DNA of 40,166 nucleotides from positions 1-40,166 of the IMG/VR virus record IMGVR_UViG_3300020394_000646. One strand, 5' to 3'. Made by a program: the position numbers and the translations under genes. Source of the stretch: a virus. The notes beneath the pieces were generated by a model. It was not told where the DNA came from and did no database searches. It saw nothing but the letters and a program-made list of their open reading frames with translations. Shown here piece by piece: positions 16,502 to 26,987 of the stretch (position 1 is its first letter; each line of letters begins with the position of its first letter).

Positions 16502-19500
16502 ATGCCGTTAAGTAGACTTGAAAATTTTCTAAAAAATATACAGGGTAATGTTTTATACGTTAACCCTGAAGAATTAGATGCGACTGATGATATAAGCAAC
16601 ACAGGTAATTCTAGAACTAGACCCTTTAAAACTATCCAGAGGGCATTACTTGAGTCTGCTAGATTTTCATATCAGTTAGGTAAAGATAATGATAAGTTTG
16701 ATAAGACTACTATTGTAGTAGCACCAGGTATTCATTATATTGACAATAGACCAGGCTATCAGATCAATACTGCGGGAGCAGTTACTGATGTCAATGGTTC
16801 TAGTCAGGCAATAAATGAATTCTCTATAGGTACAGAGTTTGATGTACAGAGCGATCAGAACGTTCTCTTTCAATTCAACTCTGCACATGGTGGTGTCATC
16901 ATGCCACGTGGTACATCCATCGTTGGTATGGATCTCAGAAAAACTAAGGTAAGACCTAAGTTTGTACCAGACCCAGCTAATACCAACATAGCAAATAGTG
17001 CGATCTTCAGAGTTACTGGTGGTTGTTACTTCAGAGAAGTTACAATATTTGATGGAGATCCAGCAGATAGAATATTCAAAGATTATACAACATCAGTATA
17101 TCAACCAAATTTCTCACACCATAAACTAACTGCATTTGAGTTTGCTGATGGTAAGAATCAGATAAGTGGTAAGGGTCTAACTGACCTAGACATGTACTAT
17201 GCTAAGTTGACACTGGCATTTGGTAACAGTTCTGGTCGTGCTATCCCATCATATCCTAGTAATACAGACTTTGAGAAGGTAACAGACGAATCAAGAATCG
17301 TTGGAGAACTATCTCAGGTAGGTGCAATTGAGATTGAGGACATATATTCAGGTGTAAACCCATCATCATCCACTGCTACCACAGTTGTGTCGGTTCAAAC
17401 TGCTGAGCCACATGATTATAACGTGGGTACTCCAGTTATAATAAGAGGCGTAGCCGGATCAGGTAACGTCAACGGTACAGAGTATGATGGTGTTCATATT
17501 GTTACTCAGGTATTGAGTGATACGTTGTTTACTTATAGTGTAACAACTGCACCAGCATCTACAGCAACTCCCAACCTGTCAGGTCTAGCTCCAACTGTTG
17601 CGATTGAAAGTGATACCGTAGCATCATCATCTCCATATATCTTCAACTGTTCTGTAAGATCAGTGTTTGGTATGAACGGACTTCATGCTGATGGTGCAAA
17701 AGCATCTGGATTCAAGTCAATGGTTGCTGCCCAGTTCACTGGTGTATCACTAAACAAGGATGATAATGCATTTGTAAAGTATGACTCAGTATCTGGAACT
17801 TATAAAGACCAAGCAACACTAGGAAGTTCCACTACATTACACACTGACTCGTTTGCAATACACAAACCAACTCATGAGAGTTTTCATATCAAGGCATCTA
17901 ATGATGCTGTATTACAGTTAGTATCTACGTTTGCTGTAGGTTGTGGTAAGCACTTTATTTGTGAGTCAGGTGGTGACTCATCTATCACTAACTCTAACTC
18001 TAACTTTGGTGAGAAAGCGTTAGGTGCTGATGGATTCAAGTTTGATGCGTTCAATAAAGATGATAAGGGATATCTCGTCAACATACTTCCAGCACAGAAG
18101 AATTATGCTAACCAAGTAAACTTCAACTGGTTGAAGATAGATGTAGAAGACACAGTCGCAGCACCAAGTAATAAGTTATACATCAGAGGTTATAAGAACA
18201 AGGACACAGTTCCTTCAGATAAAACTTCAATATTTACTGTTGGTAACAAGATTGGTGAGACACTGAACCTTACCATTGCTGGTATTACATCAACAGCAAA
18301 TGTATTGATGACAGTTCCTAGTGGAGTAGGACCTTCTGGTCAAAAAGTCCACATGGTAGGTAGAGCTGCTGGAATCAATAGTATAACAAGTGATGTTATA
18401 ACACTACAAGCAGATCATAATCTATTCCAAGGTGAGTCAATCAAGTTCTTCAGTGATACTGGATCATTACCTGATGGTATAGAGCACAAGAAGACATACT
18501 ATGCTATAACAGCATCACTTGCTGCTAACCAAATCAAGATAGCAACAACTAAGAATAATGCACTAGCAAATAATAATATTGCTGGCGTCAATAATCTTGG
18601 TGGTGAACTAACAGTCGTCTCTGATGTGGTAAGTAAAGTGCCAGGTGATCCTGGTCACCCAATACAATGGGATGAGACTGGTTGGCACGTAAATGTAGAC
18701 TCAGGTAATAATTTACATACGTTTATAGTACAGAACCAGACTGGTATTACACCTGAGACAACAAACGTATTTGTTAGAAGACAGGTTGATAATAGAAGAG
18801 ACCTAGAGAAAATATATCAAGCAACTTATATCATTCCTGAAGGAGCATCAAACGCTGCACCACCACAGAATGGTTATGTTATACAAGATAGTGGTGCTGT
18901 CATAGATGATGATAAGTTCCAGAACGACAATGTAGACCTTGCTAGTGATACAGATCTTAGAACAGATACTAACATCATCCATGCTTCATGGGCAAGTAAC
19001 GTTGGTATCATCACGTCTAAGTTCCCACATAGGTTGAAGAGAGGTCAGACTGTACAAATCAACAGACTAAGATCAACGAATAACAGTGGTGGACTATCAA
19101 ATCAAGGATATAACGGTGTATTTGAAGTATTAGAGATCAATGATAAGAAGACGTTTAGTATTGGTATAAGCACTAATCCTGGCGGTATTTCAACTATCAC
19201 AGCTAACGTACCATATACATTACACAATAACAATATTGTTGGATCAGGTCGTACGTTCTCTCCTTACTTCGTAAGAAAAGATTATGGTAATGCATATCAA
19301 ATCTTCAACCATCAAGTAATTCAGGAACACAGACCAGGCAGTCAAGATGGTATCTATAATCTAACTCTGTTATCTTACCATAGCATACCTGAGGTAGCAC
19401 CATTTGATATTGGGCAGAACAGATTCCCACAAAATATCAATGACCTCAGACCACAGGTAAGTGTAGATAACCCAGTTGACGATCCAGAACCAACCAAGTC

Positions 19501-22045
19501 ATATGCACTCAGAGGCACAATAGGTCAGGTAGAGGGTAGTGATCCTGCACATAGTATTACAAAAGAAACCAGTCTTAATATAATAGAGGACACTGGTGTT
19601 GGTCTTGGATTGACTGCCAGCAGCGTTTCAGGAACAGATGTCAGTATCTTTACTGAGGTTGACCATGGATTCAATGGTATATTGAATCTTGGTAACATAA
19701 CTGGTGGTACACAGTACGGTACTAACTCAGGCTCAGCTGAATTCTACTTCAGTGTGGATCTAGTTGGTGGTACTGGTAAAGGAGCAACTGCTGACGTTAC
19801 TGTCGCTGCGGCTGCAACTATCACAGCAATTGATTTAGTTGATCATGGTACAGGTTATACCGTAGGCGATGTTCTTACTGTAAAGGGCGTACCATTCATT
19901 ACACCAGGTGCTGACTGTCAAGTAACTGTCACCTCAATCGACAACAATGTGGGTGATGTTATTCAGATTGTTGGTGTTGGAAGTGATCAGTACAATGGTC
20001 TTAGTAGGATAACCAACATCACAGATCCAAATAAGGTGATGTTTGAGAAGAGTAATATCTCAGTTGGATCTACAGGTGGATACATGTACCACGTTGGTGT
20101 GGCAACTGCCATCAATAATATTGTACATGATACTATAAGTGGTATTGCTACGGTTACATTACATAGAGACATAGGACTAAAGCGTGGTGATGAGATTGTA
20201 ATTTCAGGTAACACAGGCGATAGGACAGTATTCAACGGAACATTCTCAGTTCAGGATAGGATTGGTTATGGATCATCAGTATCAGTCAAGATGGATGCTG
20301 GTACAGCTCCAGCGTTCCAAGCAGGACCTATAGCACATGGATCAGGTATTGGTTTACGAGGAAAGAATAGAGGTATAACAATATACGGTGGTACTACAAC
20401 TAACCTAACATCAGGTCTTACTACCACAACTAATACATTATCAGTACAGAACCACTCCAAGCTCAGAAGAGGTGACTACCTACAGATAGAGAATGAGATT
20501 GTTCGTATTACAAGCAATGCTACAACTTCTATAGCAAGGGGTGCATTGGGTACTAATGCTACATCACACCCTGCTTATGCTGCTGCGGTGAAGATCAAAG
20601 TATTACCCATGGAGTCAAGACGTCATAGTACGATCAGGGCATCAGGACATACGTTTGAATACATTGGTTTCGGTCCAGGTAACTACTCAACGTCACTACC
20701 ACAAACTCAAACCAGAGTTTTAGATGACGACGAGCAACTACTAGCACAGGCAACTACCTCTAGAGGTGGTACAATTGTGTACTCAGGTATGAATGACAAG
20801 GGTGAGTTCTTTGTTGGTAGGAAGAAGATAGATGCTATTACTGGTGAAGAGAAGTCAACTATTAGTGAGTTTGACGCTACTACAACCACTGCACTACCTA
20901 GCACACTGACACTAGATGAACTTACAGTCAACTCTAACTTCTATAGTTTAGGAAATACTGAGGTAGTTGACATTGAACTGAAAGGTAATAGGTCAGGTAA
21001 TGTAGGTAATAGTGTAATCATCGGGGTGAATGGATCTAACCAGACTGCTCCTACATCATCTACAGATGAAGTTATAATCAACACAACGTACGATAAGGGT
21101 GGTTATCTTGGTTGGGTAAGAACATCAGATTCTAGCCAACCTTGGAAGAAGTTCAGCCCAATATCATACGATCACACTGACTCTTATTCATTCGATAGAG
21201 TTGCAGTTGGTATAGCTGAGAATACAAGTGGTAGAGTATTTGATGTAACAGGTGATGCAAGCATAGGTGGTAACATAACTGCTTCTGGTATTGGTACATT
21301 CCAAACTGGATTGGTTGCAGGAAGTGCACAAGTATCAGACTTGACTTCAGGTAGAGTGGTATTCTCAGGATTGAATGGAGAACTACAAGATAGTTCATCA
21401 ATGATATTCTCAGGTGCTACACTCACAGTCAATACCTTAGTAGTTCAGCAGAATGCTACAGTTACAACAACATTACAAGCAGAACAGATAACATCTACGG
21501 ATGATATCAACGCTGCTGATGACATCACAGCAGGTGGAACAGTTACCGCTTCTGACTTTGTTGGAAATGGTACTATACCTATCGGTGGTATTATAATGTG
21601 GTCTGGAACAGATGCCAACGTTCCAAGTAACTGGGCTCTATGTAATGGAAGTAATGGTACACCTAACTTAGTTGATAAGTTTATCGTTGGTAGAGGTAGT
21701 GCATATGCTGCTGACAGCACAGGTGGTAGTGCTAATGCAGTAGTTGTATCACACACTCACTCAACTACAGAGTCTGGACACGAGCATAACTATGCATTTG
21801 CTTCAAGAGATGGAAGCACCATTGGCAATAATTATGCTGGTAGTGGTATTAGTAATGTCACAGATCAAGGTAACATATCTGAACTAGAACAGTCTGGAGG
21901 ACCTGATGGCGACAGACTAGCAGCATACACTGCTGATACAGAATCAGTATCAACTGGACTATCCGTTGATGCACAGGGTGTTAGTGGTACTAATGCTAAC
22001 TTACCACCATACTATGCTATCGCTTACATCATGCGTATTAGCTGA
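16502..22045 (+). CDS. Giant virion fibre protein with C-terminal tail-collar domain (1847 aa)
   Basis: The N-terminal NFLKNIQGNVLYVNPEELDA, then RTRPFKTIQRALLESARFS is the hallmark of very large structural proteins of marine T4-like phages and begins a pectate-lyase-like beta-helix. Many Gly/Thr-rich beta repeats follow. A GTGYTVGDVLTV module lies near residue 1116. A DLTSGRVVFSGLNGELQDS module near 1613 recurs in the 1006-aa fibre. From about residue 1690, IPIGGIIMWSGTDANVPSNW, ALCNGSNGTPNL, SHTHST and the ending PPYYAIAYIMRIS form a phage tail-collar domain, as in the T4 short tail fibre gp12. It is probably a baseplate-attached fibre or receptor-contact protein. A late promoter lies upstream. 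Confidence 0.8.
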   Translation: MPLSRLENFLKNIQGNVLYVNPEELDATDDISNTGNSRTRPFKTIQRALLESARFSYQLGKDNDKFDKTTIVVAPGIHYIDNRPGYQINTAGAVTDVNGSSQAINEFSIGTEFDVQSDQNVLFQFNSAHGGVIMPRGTSIVGMDLRKTKVRPKFVPDPANTNIANSAIFRVTGGCYFREVTIFDGDPADRIFKDYTTSVYQPNFSHHKLTAFEFADGKNQISGKGLTDLDMYYAKLTLAFGNSSGRAIPSYPSNTDFEKVTDESRIVGELSQVGAIEIEDIYSGVNPSSSTATTVVSVQTAEPHDYNVGTPVIIRGVAGSGNVNGTEYDGVHIVTQVLSDTLFTYSVTTAPASTATPNLSGLAPTVAIESDTVASSSPYIFNCSVRSVFGMNGLHADGAKASGFKSMVAAQFTGVSLNKDDNAFVKYDSVSGTYKDQATLGSSTTLHTDSFAIHKPTHESFHIKASNDAVLQLVSTFAVGCGKHFICESGGDSSITNSNSNFGEKALGADGFKFDAFNKDDKGYLVNILPAQKNYANQVNFNWLKIDVEDTVAAPSNKLYIRGYKNKDTVPSDKTSIFTVGNKIGETLNLTIAGITSTANVLMTVPSGVGPSGQKVHMVGRAAGINSITSDVITLQADHNLFQGESIKFFSDTGSLPDGIEHKKTYYAITASLAANQIKIATTKNNALANNNIAGVNNLGGELTVVSDVVSKVPGDPGHPIQWDETGWHVNVDSGNNLHTFIVQNQTGITPETTNVFVRRQVDNRRDLEKIYQATYIIPEGASNAAPPQNGYVIQDSGAVIDDDKFQNDNVDLASDTDLRTDTNIIHASWASNVGIITSKFPHRLKRGQTVQINRLRSTNNSGGLSNQGYNGVFEVLEINDKKTFSIGISTNPGGISTITANVPYTLHNNNIVGSGRTFSPYFVRKDYGNAYQIFNHQVIQEHRPGSQDGIYNLTLLSYHSIPEVAPFDIGQNRFPQNINDLRPQVSVDNPVDDPEPTKSYALRGTIGQVEGSDPAHSITKETSLNIIEDTGVGLGLTASSVSGTDVSIFTEVDHGFNGILNLGNITGGTQYGTNSGSAEFYFSVDLVGGTGKGATADVTVAAAATITAIDLVDHGTGYTVGDVLTVKGVPFITPGADCQVTVTSIDNNVGDVIQIVGVGSDQYNGLSRITNITDPNKVMFEKSNISVGSTGGYMYHVGVATAINNIVHDTISGIATVTLHRDIGLKRGDEIVISGNTGDRTVFNGTFSVQDRIGYGSSVSVKMDAGTAPAFQAGPIAHGSGIGLRGKNRGITIYGGTTTNLTSGLTTTTNTLSVQNHSKLRRGDYLQIENEIVRITSNATTSIARGALGTNATSHPAYAAAVKIKVLPMESRRHSTIRASGHTFEYIGFGPGNYSTSLPQTQTRVLDDDEQLLAQATTSRGGTIVYSGMNDKGEFFVGRKKIDAITGEEKSTISEFDATTTTALPSTLTLDELTVNSNFYSLGNTEVVDIELKGNRSGNVGNSVIIGVNGSNQTAPTSSTDEVIINTTYDKGGYLGWVRTSDSSQPWKKFSPISYDHTDSYSFDRVAVGIAENTSGRVFDVTGDASIGGNITASGIGTFQTGLVAGSAQVSDLTSGRVVFSGLNGELQDSSSMIFSGATLTVNTLVVQQNATVTTTLQAEQITSTDDINAADDITAGGTVTASDFVGNGTIPIGGIIMWSGTDANVPSNWALCNGSNGTPNLVDKFIVGRGSAYAADSTGGSANAVVVSHTHSTTESGHEHNYAFASRDGSTIGNNYAGSGISNVTDQGNISELEQSGGPDGDRLAAYTADTESVSTGLSVDAQGVSGTNANLPPYYAIAYIMRIS
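21338..21427 (+). repeat. Fibre module copy (DLTxGRVVxxGxxGELxDS), fourth copy
   Basis: About 30 residues, DLTSGRVVFSGLNGELQDSS and the following MIFSGATLT, match three in-gene copies at 28258, 28780 and 29080 in the 1006-aa fibre. The similarity is at protein level; DNA is diverged. Confidence 0.7.
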
Positions 22046-22051
22046 TAAATA
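22044..22051 (+). promoter_or_regulatory. T4-type late promoter (GATAAATA) with Shine-Dalgarno
   Basis: GATAAATA overlaps the stop codon of the giant fibre gene. AAGGAG (22060-22065) follows with good spacing to the ATG at 22077. Seven of eight bases match TATAAATA. Confidence 0.65.
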
Positions 22052-22076
22052 AACATATCAAGGAGTTCTTTGTTAA

Positions 22077-24731
22077 ATGGCGACTGTCAATAAGAAATTT
22101 GCGGTAGAAAAAGGTCTAGAGGTCGGAGATGACGCTCTAGTAGTTGATGCTGACAATAATAAGACTGGTATTGGTAAAACTGATCCCAAATACGGTCTAG
22201 ACGTAGCAACGACTGCCAATTTTGATGGCGTTCTGGCAGCAAATCAGGTTGGGATAGGTAGCACCCAGCCAGGTAAAGACATAGATTTCAATAAAGATGT
22301 TATTATAAGAAAGAAATTATTTGATGGCAATGAAGGTGCTGGTGCAAATAATAATGTTCTTATATCAGTTGGAACTGGTGTTTCGTGGAGTGCTGGAGCA
22401 GACATTCAGACAGACGCATCGGGATTACAAACTCAAATACAGTACAAAAAATCCGACGGAAAATTTGGTGGTGCTGATAATTTAGTTTATGATGACTCGA
22501 ATGATAGGGTGGGTATTGGTAGCACCCAACCTGAGTATCTCCTTGATGTCAAGGGTGCTGTTAGAATTGATGGTGTATTCCGTGATTCTAACGACACTGT
22601 TGGTGCGGGTGGATCTGTATTAGCAGCAGATAATTCTGGTGGTACACAGTGGGTTGGAGCTGGTGCTTCCACACTGAACATATATTATGTTGCAGAAGAT
22701 GGAGACGATGCTGCTGATGGTAAAACACTATCAACTGCAAAGAGATCAGTCAAAGGTGCATGTGGTGTAGCAAAAGCAGGAGACACTATTAGAGTAGCAG
22801 GAGGAATATATCCAGAGAATAACCCAATCTTCGTACCAAGAAACGTATCAGTTGACGGAGATGATCTAAGAAATACACAGATCATGCCTACAAATATAGG
22901 GCAAGATCTATTTGAAGTACATAATGGTTCTTTACTACAGAACATGTCATTCGTTGGTGCAGCAAACACCGCAGCGATGGTAACATTCCCACCTGGTGGT
23001 GTTGTCAATAGACATAGATGGAATAAAGACACAGGAACACACATTTACAATGGTGGGACAGTAGCCAATGCATTTACGGTGACAGGTGGAGGAAGTAAGT
23101 CTGTATCTGGTGCGACTTATAATCCTTTGACTGGAGTTTTGGTAATAACAAGTGCAGGACATGGACTTGATACTAGCAATACTATCACCATTGGCGTAAA
23201 CAAACTGTCATTTACATGTGATGCTGACAACCATGCTACCAGCCACACATATCCAAGAGCTGGAGATCCAGCACACAATACAGCACTTACTATATCAGCG
23301 TTTACCAGTGATACTATAACTGTCAATGTGGGTGCTGTGAAGGGTGTTGATAGTATAAAAGTAGGACCTAACTGGCATGCTGGTAATGCACTGACACCTA
23401 CAGCGATATTATACGATCCAACATCAGGTGTTACTACTGTTACGTCCGCAGGACATGGTCTAAACAATTCAAACAGTGTAGGTATAGTAACATCATCACT
23501 CAATTTCCAGTGTGAGCAAGACTATTATGCTACCAACCATCCATATCCTAGAGCATCAGACCCAATAGCTGGTATATTCACTGCTATTACAGCACACACT
23601 ACTGATACTATTACCTTCAACGTTGGTGATGCAGGAAGTCATGCAAGAATTGCTGGTATTATAACTCAGTCTCCATACGTCAGAAACTGTACAAACTTTG
23701 TACCTAACAGCGTCGGTATGAGGATAAATGGAGATCATGCTGATGGTACTAAGTCAATGGTTGTTGACTCATATACACAGTACAACCAAGGTGGTATCGG
23801 TGTTACCATATCCAACGATGGTTATGCACAGTTAGTTTCGATATTCACCGTATGTGATGAGTATGCAATCAGTTGTGTATCAGGTGGACAGTGTGACCTC
23901 AACAACTCTAACGCATCATTTGGTACGTTTGGAATAGTTGCATCAGGTGTTGGTACAGTAAATCAGACAGGTATTCTTACAGCAACAGCAGAGGAAGAAG
24001 ATAACACAGTTACAGTTTCTGGTCTAACTGATAGACCATACTCAGGTCAGGTATTATATCTTGGAGAGAAATTCAACGAGGTAGTCAGAGTCAACGTAAC
24101 AAACTCTGGTTCTGGTTATACTTCTGCGAATCCTCCTATCGTGACCATAGGAGCACCTTCCGGACCTAACGGGGCTAACGCAGAGGGTGTTGCAGTTGTC
24201 AGTGGTTTTGGTAGTATAACTGCTGTCAATATGTTCGCTACTGGATCACAGTATCGAGCTGTACCTTCAGTGACCATAGCGTCACCAGGCACAGGAGTTA
24301 CAGCTACTGCTTCTGCTGAACTTGAACCTACTTATTTTACTATAAATAGTGCGACACCTGTTACTGCTGGTGTTTCTACTATAACTATTGACCAAACACT
24401 TCCTGCTAATGTGGGCGTAGGGTCAACAGTTCCATTCGCAAGACAGTCTCTTATTCTTGCGTCATCATATACATTTGAATTCGTTGGTTCTGGACATACT
24501 ATTCCAGCTGCACTACCTAGAAACGGTGGTGTTACCATTCCTGAGAATGAAACAGTATCTGAATTTGGAGGTAGAGTAGTCTATACGTCTACTGATGAGA
24601 GAGGAAACCTTAAGGTTGGCGATGGGTTCACTATCAATCAACAAACAGGAACTATATCTGGAGATGCTTTCAACAAGAGTATCCAAGCAACGCTTACCCC
24701 ATTAATCATCGCTTTAGGAGGACAAATGTAA
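22077..24731 (+). CDS. Virion fibre protein with beta-helix region (884 aa)
   Basis: The N-terminal part has two copies of the fibre motif VGIGSTQP (near residues 57 and 147), the second continuing as EYLLDVKGAVRIDG. Residues about 206-265 (DGKTLSTAKRSVKGACGVAK, then GDTIRVAGGIYPENNP and VPRNVSVDGDD) open a right-handed beta-helix of the pectate-lyase type. A GSGYTSANPPIVTIG module near 675-735 also occurs in the gp5-like and 1847-aa proteins. A late promoter and AAGGAG site precede the ATG, and the next gene starts 1 nt after the stop. A receptor-binding or polysaccharide-contacting fibre is likely; no catalytic residues can be assigned by eye. Confidence 0.72.
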   Translation: MATVNKKFAVEKGLEVGDDALVVDADNNKTGIGKTDPKYGLDVATTANFDGVLAANQVGIGSTQPGKDIDFNKDVIIRKKLFDGNEGAGANNNVLISVGTGVSWSAGADIQTDASGLQTQIQYKKSDGKFGGADNLVYDDSNDRVGIGSTQPEYLLDVKGAVRIDGVFRDSNDTVGAGGSVLAADNSGGTQWVGAGASTLNIYYVAEDGDDAADGKTLSTAKRSVKGACGVAKAGDTIRVAGGIYPENNPIFVPRNVSVDGDDLRNTQIMPTNIGQDLFEVHNGSLLQNMSFVGAANTAAMVTFPPGGVVNRHRWNKDTGTHIYNGGTVANAFTVTGGGSKSVSGATYNPLTGVLVITSAGHGLDTSNTITIGVNKLSFTCDADNHATSHTYPRAGDPAHNTALTISAFTSDTITVNVGAVKGVDSIKVGPNWHAGNALTPTAILYDPTSGVTTVTSAGHGLNNSNSVGIVTSSLNFQCEQDYYATNHPYPRASDPIAGIFTAITAHTTDTITFNVGDAGSHARIAGIITQSPYVRNCTNFVPNSVGMRINGDHADGTKSMVVDSYTQYNQGGIGVTISNDGYAQLVSIFTVCDEYAISCVSGGQCDLNNSNASFGTFGIVASGVGTVNQTGILTATAEEEDNTVTVSGLTDRPYSGQVLYLGEKFNEVVRVNVTNSGSGYTSANPPIVTIGAPSGPNGANAEGVAVVSGFGSITAVNMFATGSQYRAVPSVTIASPGTGVTATASAELEPTYFTINSATPVTAGVSTITIDQTLPANVGVGSTVPFARQSLILASSYTFEFVGSGHTIPAALPRNGGVTIPENETVSEFGGRVVYTSTDERGNLKVGDGFTINQQTGTISGDAFNKSIQATLTPLIIALGGQM

Positions 24732-24732
24732 G

Positions 24733-25071
24733 ATGGCTGCGATTCCATTAAATAAATTCAAGACTATTACGCATACCGTGACAGACGCAGCAGTGGGTAT
24801 TTACACTTGCCCTCCTGGCGTAGCGTCACTTGTAATATTCGGCAACGTATCAAACGTTGGACAGGGTTCATCTATAACATCATTTACTGTACAACACAGT
24901 AGAAGTGGAGTAGATACTGAACTTGTAAAGAACGCCAGAATTCCACATCAGGATGCTATGTCATTCATTGATGGACGTCTCGTTATGGAGACAGGTGATA
25001 TCCTCAAAATTCAGGGGGATAACAATAATACTATGAAGTGCATTATTAGTATACTAGAGAACGCAAAGTAA
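24733..25071 (+). CDS. Small virion-associated beta protein (112 aa)
   Basis: A 112-aa beta-rich protein starting MAAIPLNKFKTITHTVTDA, with the strands TCPPGVASLVIFGNVSN and TSFTVQHSRSGVDTELV and the ending GDILKIQGDNNNTMKCII. Homologues of this shape sit between fibre genes in marine T4-like phages; the fold resembles small tail decoration or fibre-attachment proteins. It starts one base after the previous stop and ends one base before the next start, so the three genes form one translation unit. No precise function recognised. Confidence 0.6.
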   Translation: MAAIPLNKFKTITHTVTDAAVGIYTCPPGVASLVIFGNVSNVGQGSSITSFTVQHSRSGVDTELVKNARIPHQDAMSFIDGRLVMETGDILKIQGDNNNTMKCIISILENAK

Positions 25072-25072
25072 G

Positions 25073-26956
25073 ATGAGATTATTATCTGGGCGAGTTGGTG
25101 TAACATCATACGCTGGACTATCCACACACAGAAAACAGACACCAGGTCTTCCTGCTTTCCTTGGATTGGAAGAGGCAGAACCTAATCTTGGACTGCCCGC
25201 TAATAATAATATGGTACTATACGGTACTGTAGAGGGCGAAAGATTTTGGGATGTTCCTTCAGGAGCACCGTCTGGTAGTGTTGATGGTATAGAAGTACAG
25301 AAAGATGAGATAACTCCAACTGGTTTTGCTGGTTCAATTACAAAACTAAACTTCAAAGGTAATGGTGTTACTGTTACTCAGATGAAGTTAGACTTGGGTG
25401 GTGGTATAGAGGTTGGTATTGCTACCATGCAAATCAACAAGTCCACTAATGATGTAATGGACGCTGATGGATTTACGAGAGCGACAGGTATAACAACATT
25501 CAAAGTAGGTGCTGGTTTATCATTCTTCCCAGAACCAGGTCAGTCAGGTATTGTAAGTATATTCTCTGCGGCTGATGCTAGAACTAATATACAGAATGAA
25601 GATGGTACGTTCGGTTTTGGTAATGTTGGTACGATAAGAGTTGGTGCTGGTTTGACTGTAAACCAAGTATCAGTGGGTATCGCCAGCATTCAGGTGAACG
25701 GACAGTTTGAGCATGTGAATGCGAGTGGTATTATAACATCAAGTCTTGGGTTCAAGGGAGATTTAGCCGGTGCTGGAGTAACAGCTACTGCTGGATTCAC
25801 TGGAGATCTAACTGGAGACGTAACTGGAGATGTGACAGGAGATGTCACAGGTAATGTGACTGGAGACGTGACAGGTAGATTGACTGGAAACTTCAATTCT
25901 GCTGGTATATCTACCGCAAATCAATTCTTTAGTGATACAATACAAGCAACGGGTATTGTAACTACCTCAAAAGGATTCGTAGCACCTGTTGGTAGCTTTG
26001 GATTCTTAGGGTCACTCAACTCCGTTGGTGTATCTACTGTAGCATTTTTCAATGGAACAAATATTAATGTATCTGGTATTGCCACTGCTATTGGTGGTTT
26101 TGTGGCGGGTATTAATGGAGTCGGAGGATCTGGATTCGTCGGAAGACTAAATGGGCACGTTACTGGTGACATAAACTCATCAGGTGTATCCACTGTAGGT
26201 CAACTTGCTGCTACCACAGTCAATGCTAGTGGTATTATAACTGCATCACATTTCTATGGAAATGGTGCAAACCTTACGGGTATTGATGCAACTGCGATCC
26301 AAACTGGTAACACAGTTGTACAGACTGCTGCACTGAATATAGTAAATTCAGTAAATGGTACAGCGAGACTTACGATAGAGACGGCTGGTACTATAACTGC
26401 GGGTATCGCAACTGCTACCACATTCTCAGGTTCAGGAGCATCTCTTACAAACCTACCTTCAGCACAATTATCAGGAGCATTACCAGCCCTTGATGGTTCA
26501 GCACTCACAAGTGTGATCGCTGATAAAGTCGAGTTGACTGCAACTAACACAACTTCTGCTGATCATTACCTTACATTTGTAGATACTCTGACTGGTAATG
26601 AGGACTTGAGAACTGACTCAGATCTTAAGTGGAACCCAGGCACAAATGTTCTTACTGCTGCCACATTCTCAGGTAATGCTACTGGTCTTACTGGTACTCC
26701 TGCGATAAGTGTTGGTGATATTACGATGACTGGTAATATGTTACCAGACGTAGACGCTACCAGAAACTTGGGTGCAGCAGGAACACGTTGGCAAAACGTA
26801 TTTACTGCCGACATGCACTTCAGTAATGTAGGTACAGGTGGTAATGACGTTGATGGAAGTGAAGGTAACTGGACATTACAAGAAGGTAAAGATAATATAT
26901 ACATGATAAACAACATTTCGGGTAAGAAATATAAAATCAATCTAACCGAAGTATAA
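25073..26956 (+). CDS. Tail fibre protein with TGDV repeats (627 aa)
   Basis: An N-terminal cap (MRLLSGRVGVTSYAGLSTHR) leads into Gly/Thr/Val-rich shaft repeats containing many VGIAT, SGIIT and GVSTV units. Residues about 243-274 are eight tandem tetrapeptides of the TGDV type. The final 73 residues (555-627), starting NMLPDVDATRNLGAAGTRW and ending SGKKYKINLTEV, form a module that also ends the 1006-aa fibre. Such a shared C-terminal domain suggests a trimerisation or tip domain. The start lies 1 nt after the previous stop. Likely a long or side tail fibre; receptor unknown. Confidence 0.75.
   Translation: MRLLSGRVGVTSYAGLSTHRKQTPGLPAFLGLEEAEPNLGLPANNNMVLYGTVEGERFWDVPSGAPSGSVDGIEVQKDEITPTGFAGSITKLNFKGNGVTVTQMKLDLGGGIEVGIATMQINKSTNDVMDADGFTRATGITTFKVGAGLSFFPEPGQSGIVSIFSAADARTNIQNEDGTFGFGNVGTIRVGAGLTVNQVSVGIASIQVNGQFEHVNASGIITSSLGFKGDLAGAGVTATAGFTGDLTGDVTGDVTGDVTGNVTGDVTGRLTGNFNSAGISTANQFFSDTIQATGIVTTSKGFVAPVGSFGFLGSLNSVGVSTVAFFNGTNINVSGIATAIGGFVAGINGVGGSGFVGRLNGHVTGDINSSGVSTVGQLAATTVNASGIITASHFYGNGANLTGIDATAIQTGNTVVQTAALNIVNSVNGTARLTIETAGTITAGIATATTFSGSGASLTNLPSAQLSGALPALDGSALTSVIADKVELTATNTTSADHYLTFVDTLTGNEDLRTDSDLKWNPGTNVLTAATFSGNATGLTGTPAISVGDITMTGNMLPDVDATRNLGAAGTRWQNVFTADMHFSNVGTGGNDVDGSEGNWTLQEGKDNIYMINNISGKKYKINLTEV
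25799..25894 (+). repeat. Eight tandem TGDV-type tetrapeptide repeats (12-nt units)
   Basis: Units read TGDL, TGDV three times, TGNV, TGDV, TGRL, TGNF. Codons vary between units (act/aca, gga/ggt, gac/gat), so the protein repeat is kept while DNA identity is broken. Confidence 0.85.
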
Positions 26957-26987
26957 GAGAAGGGACACCGCACAACTCCCAATAGTA

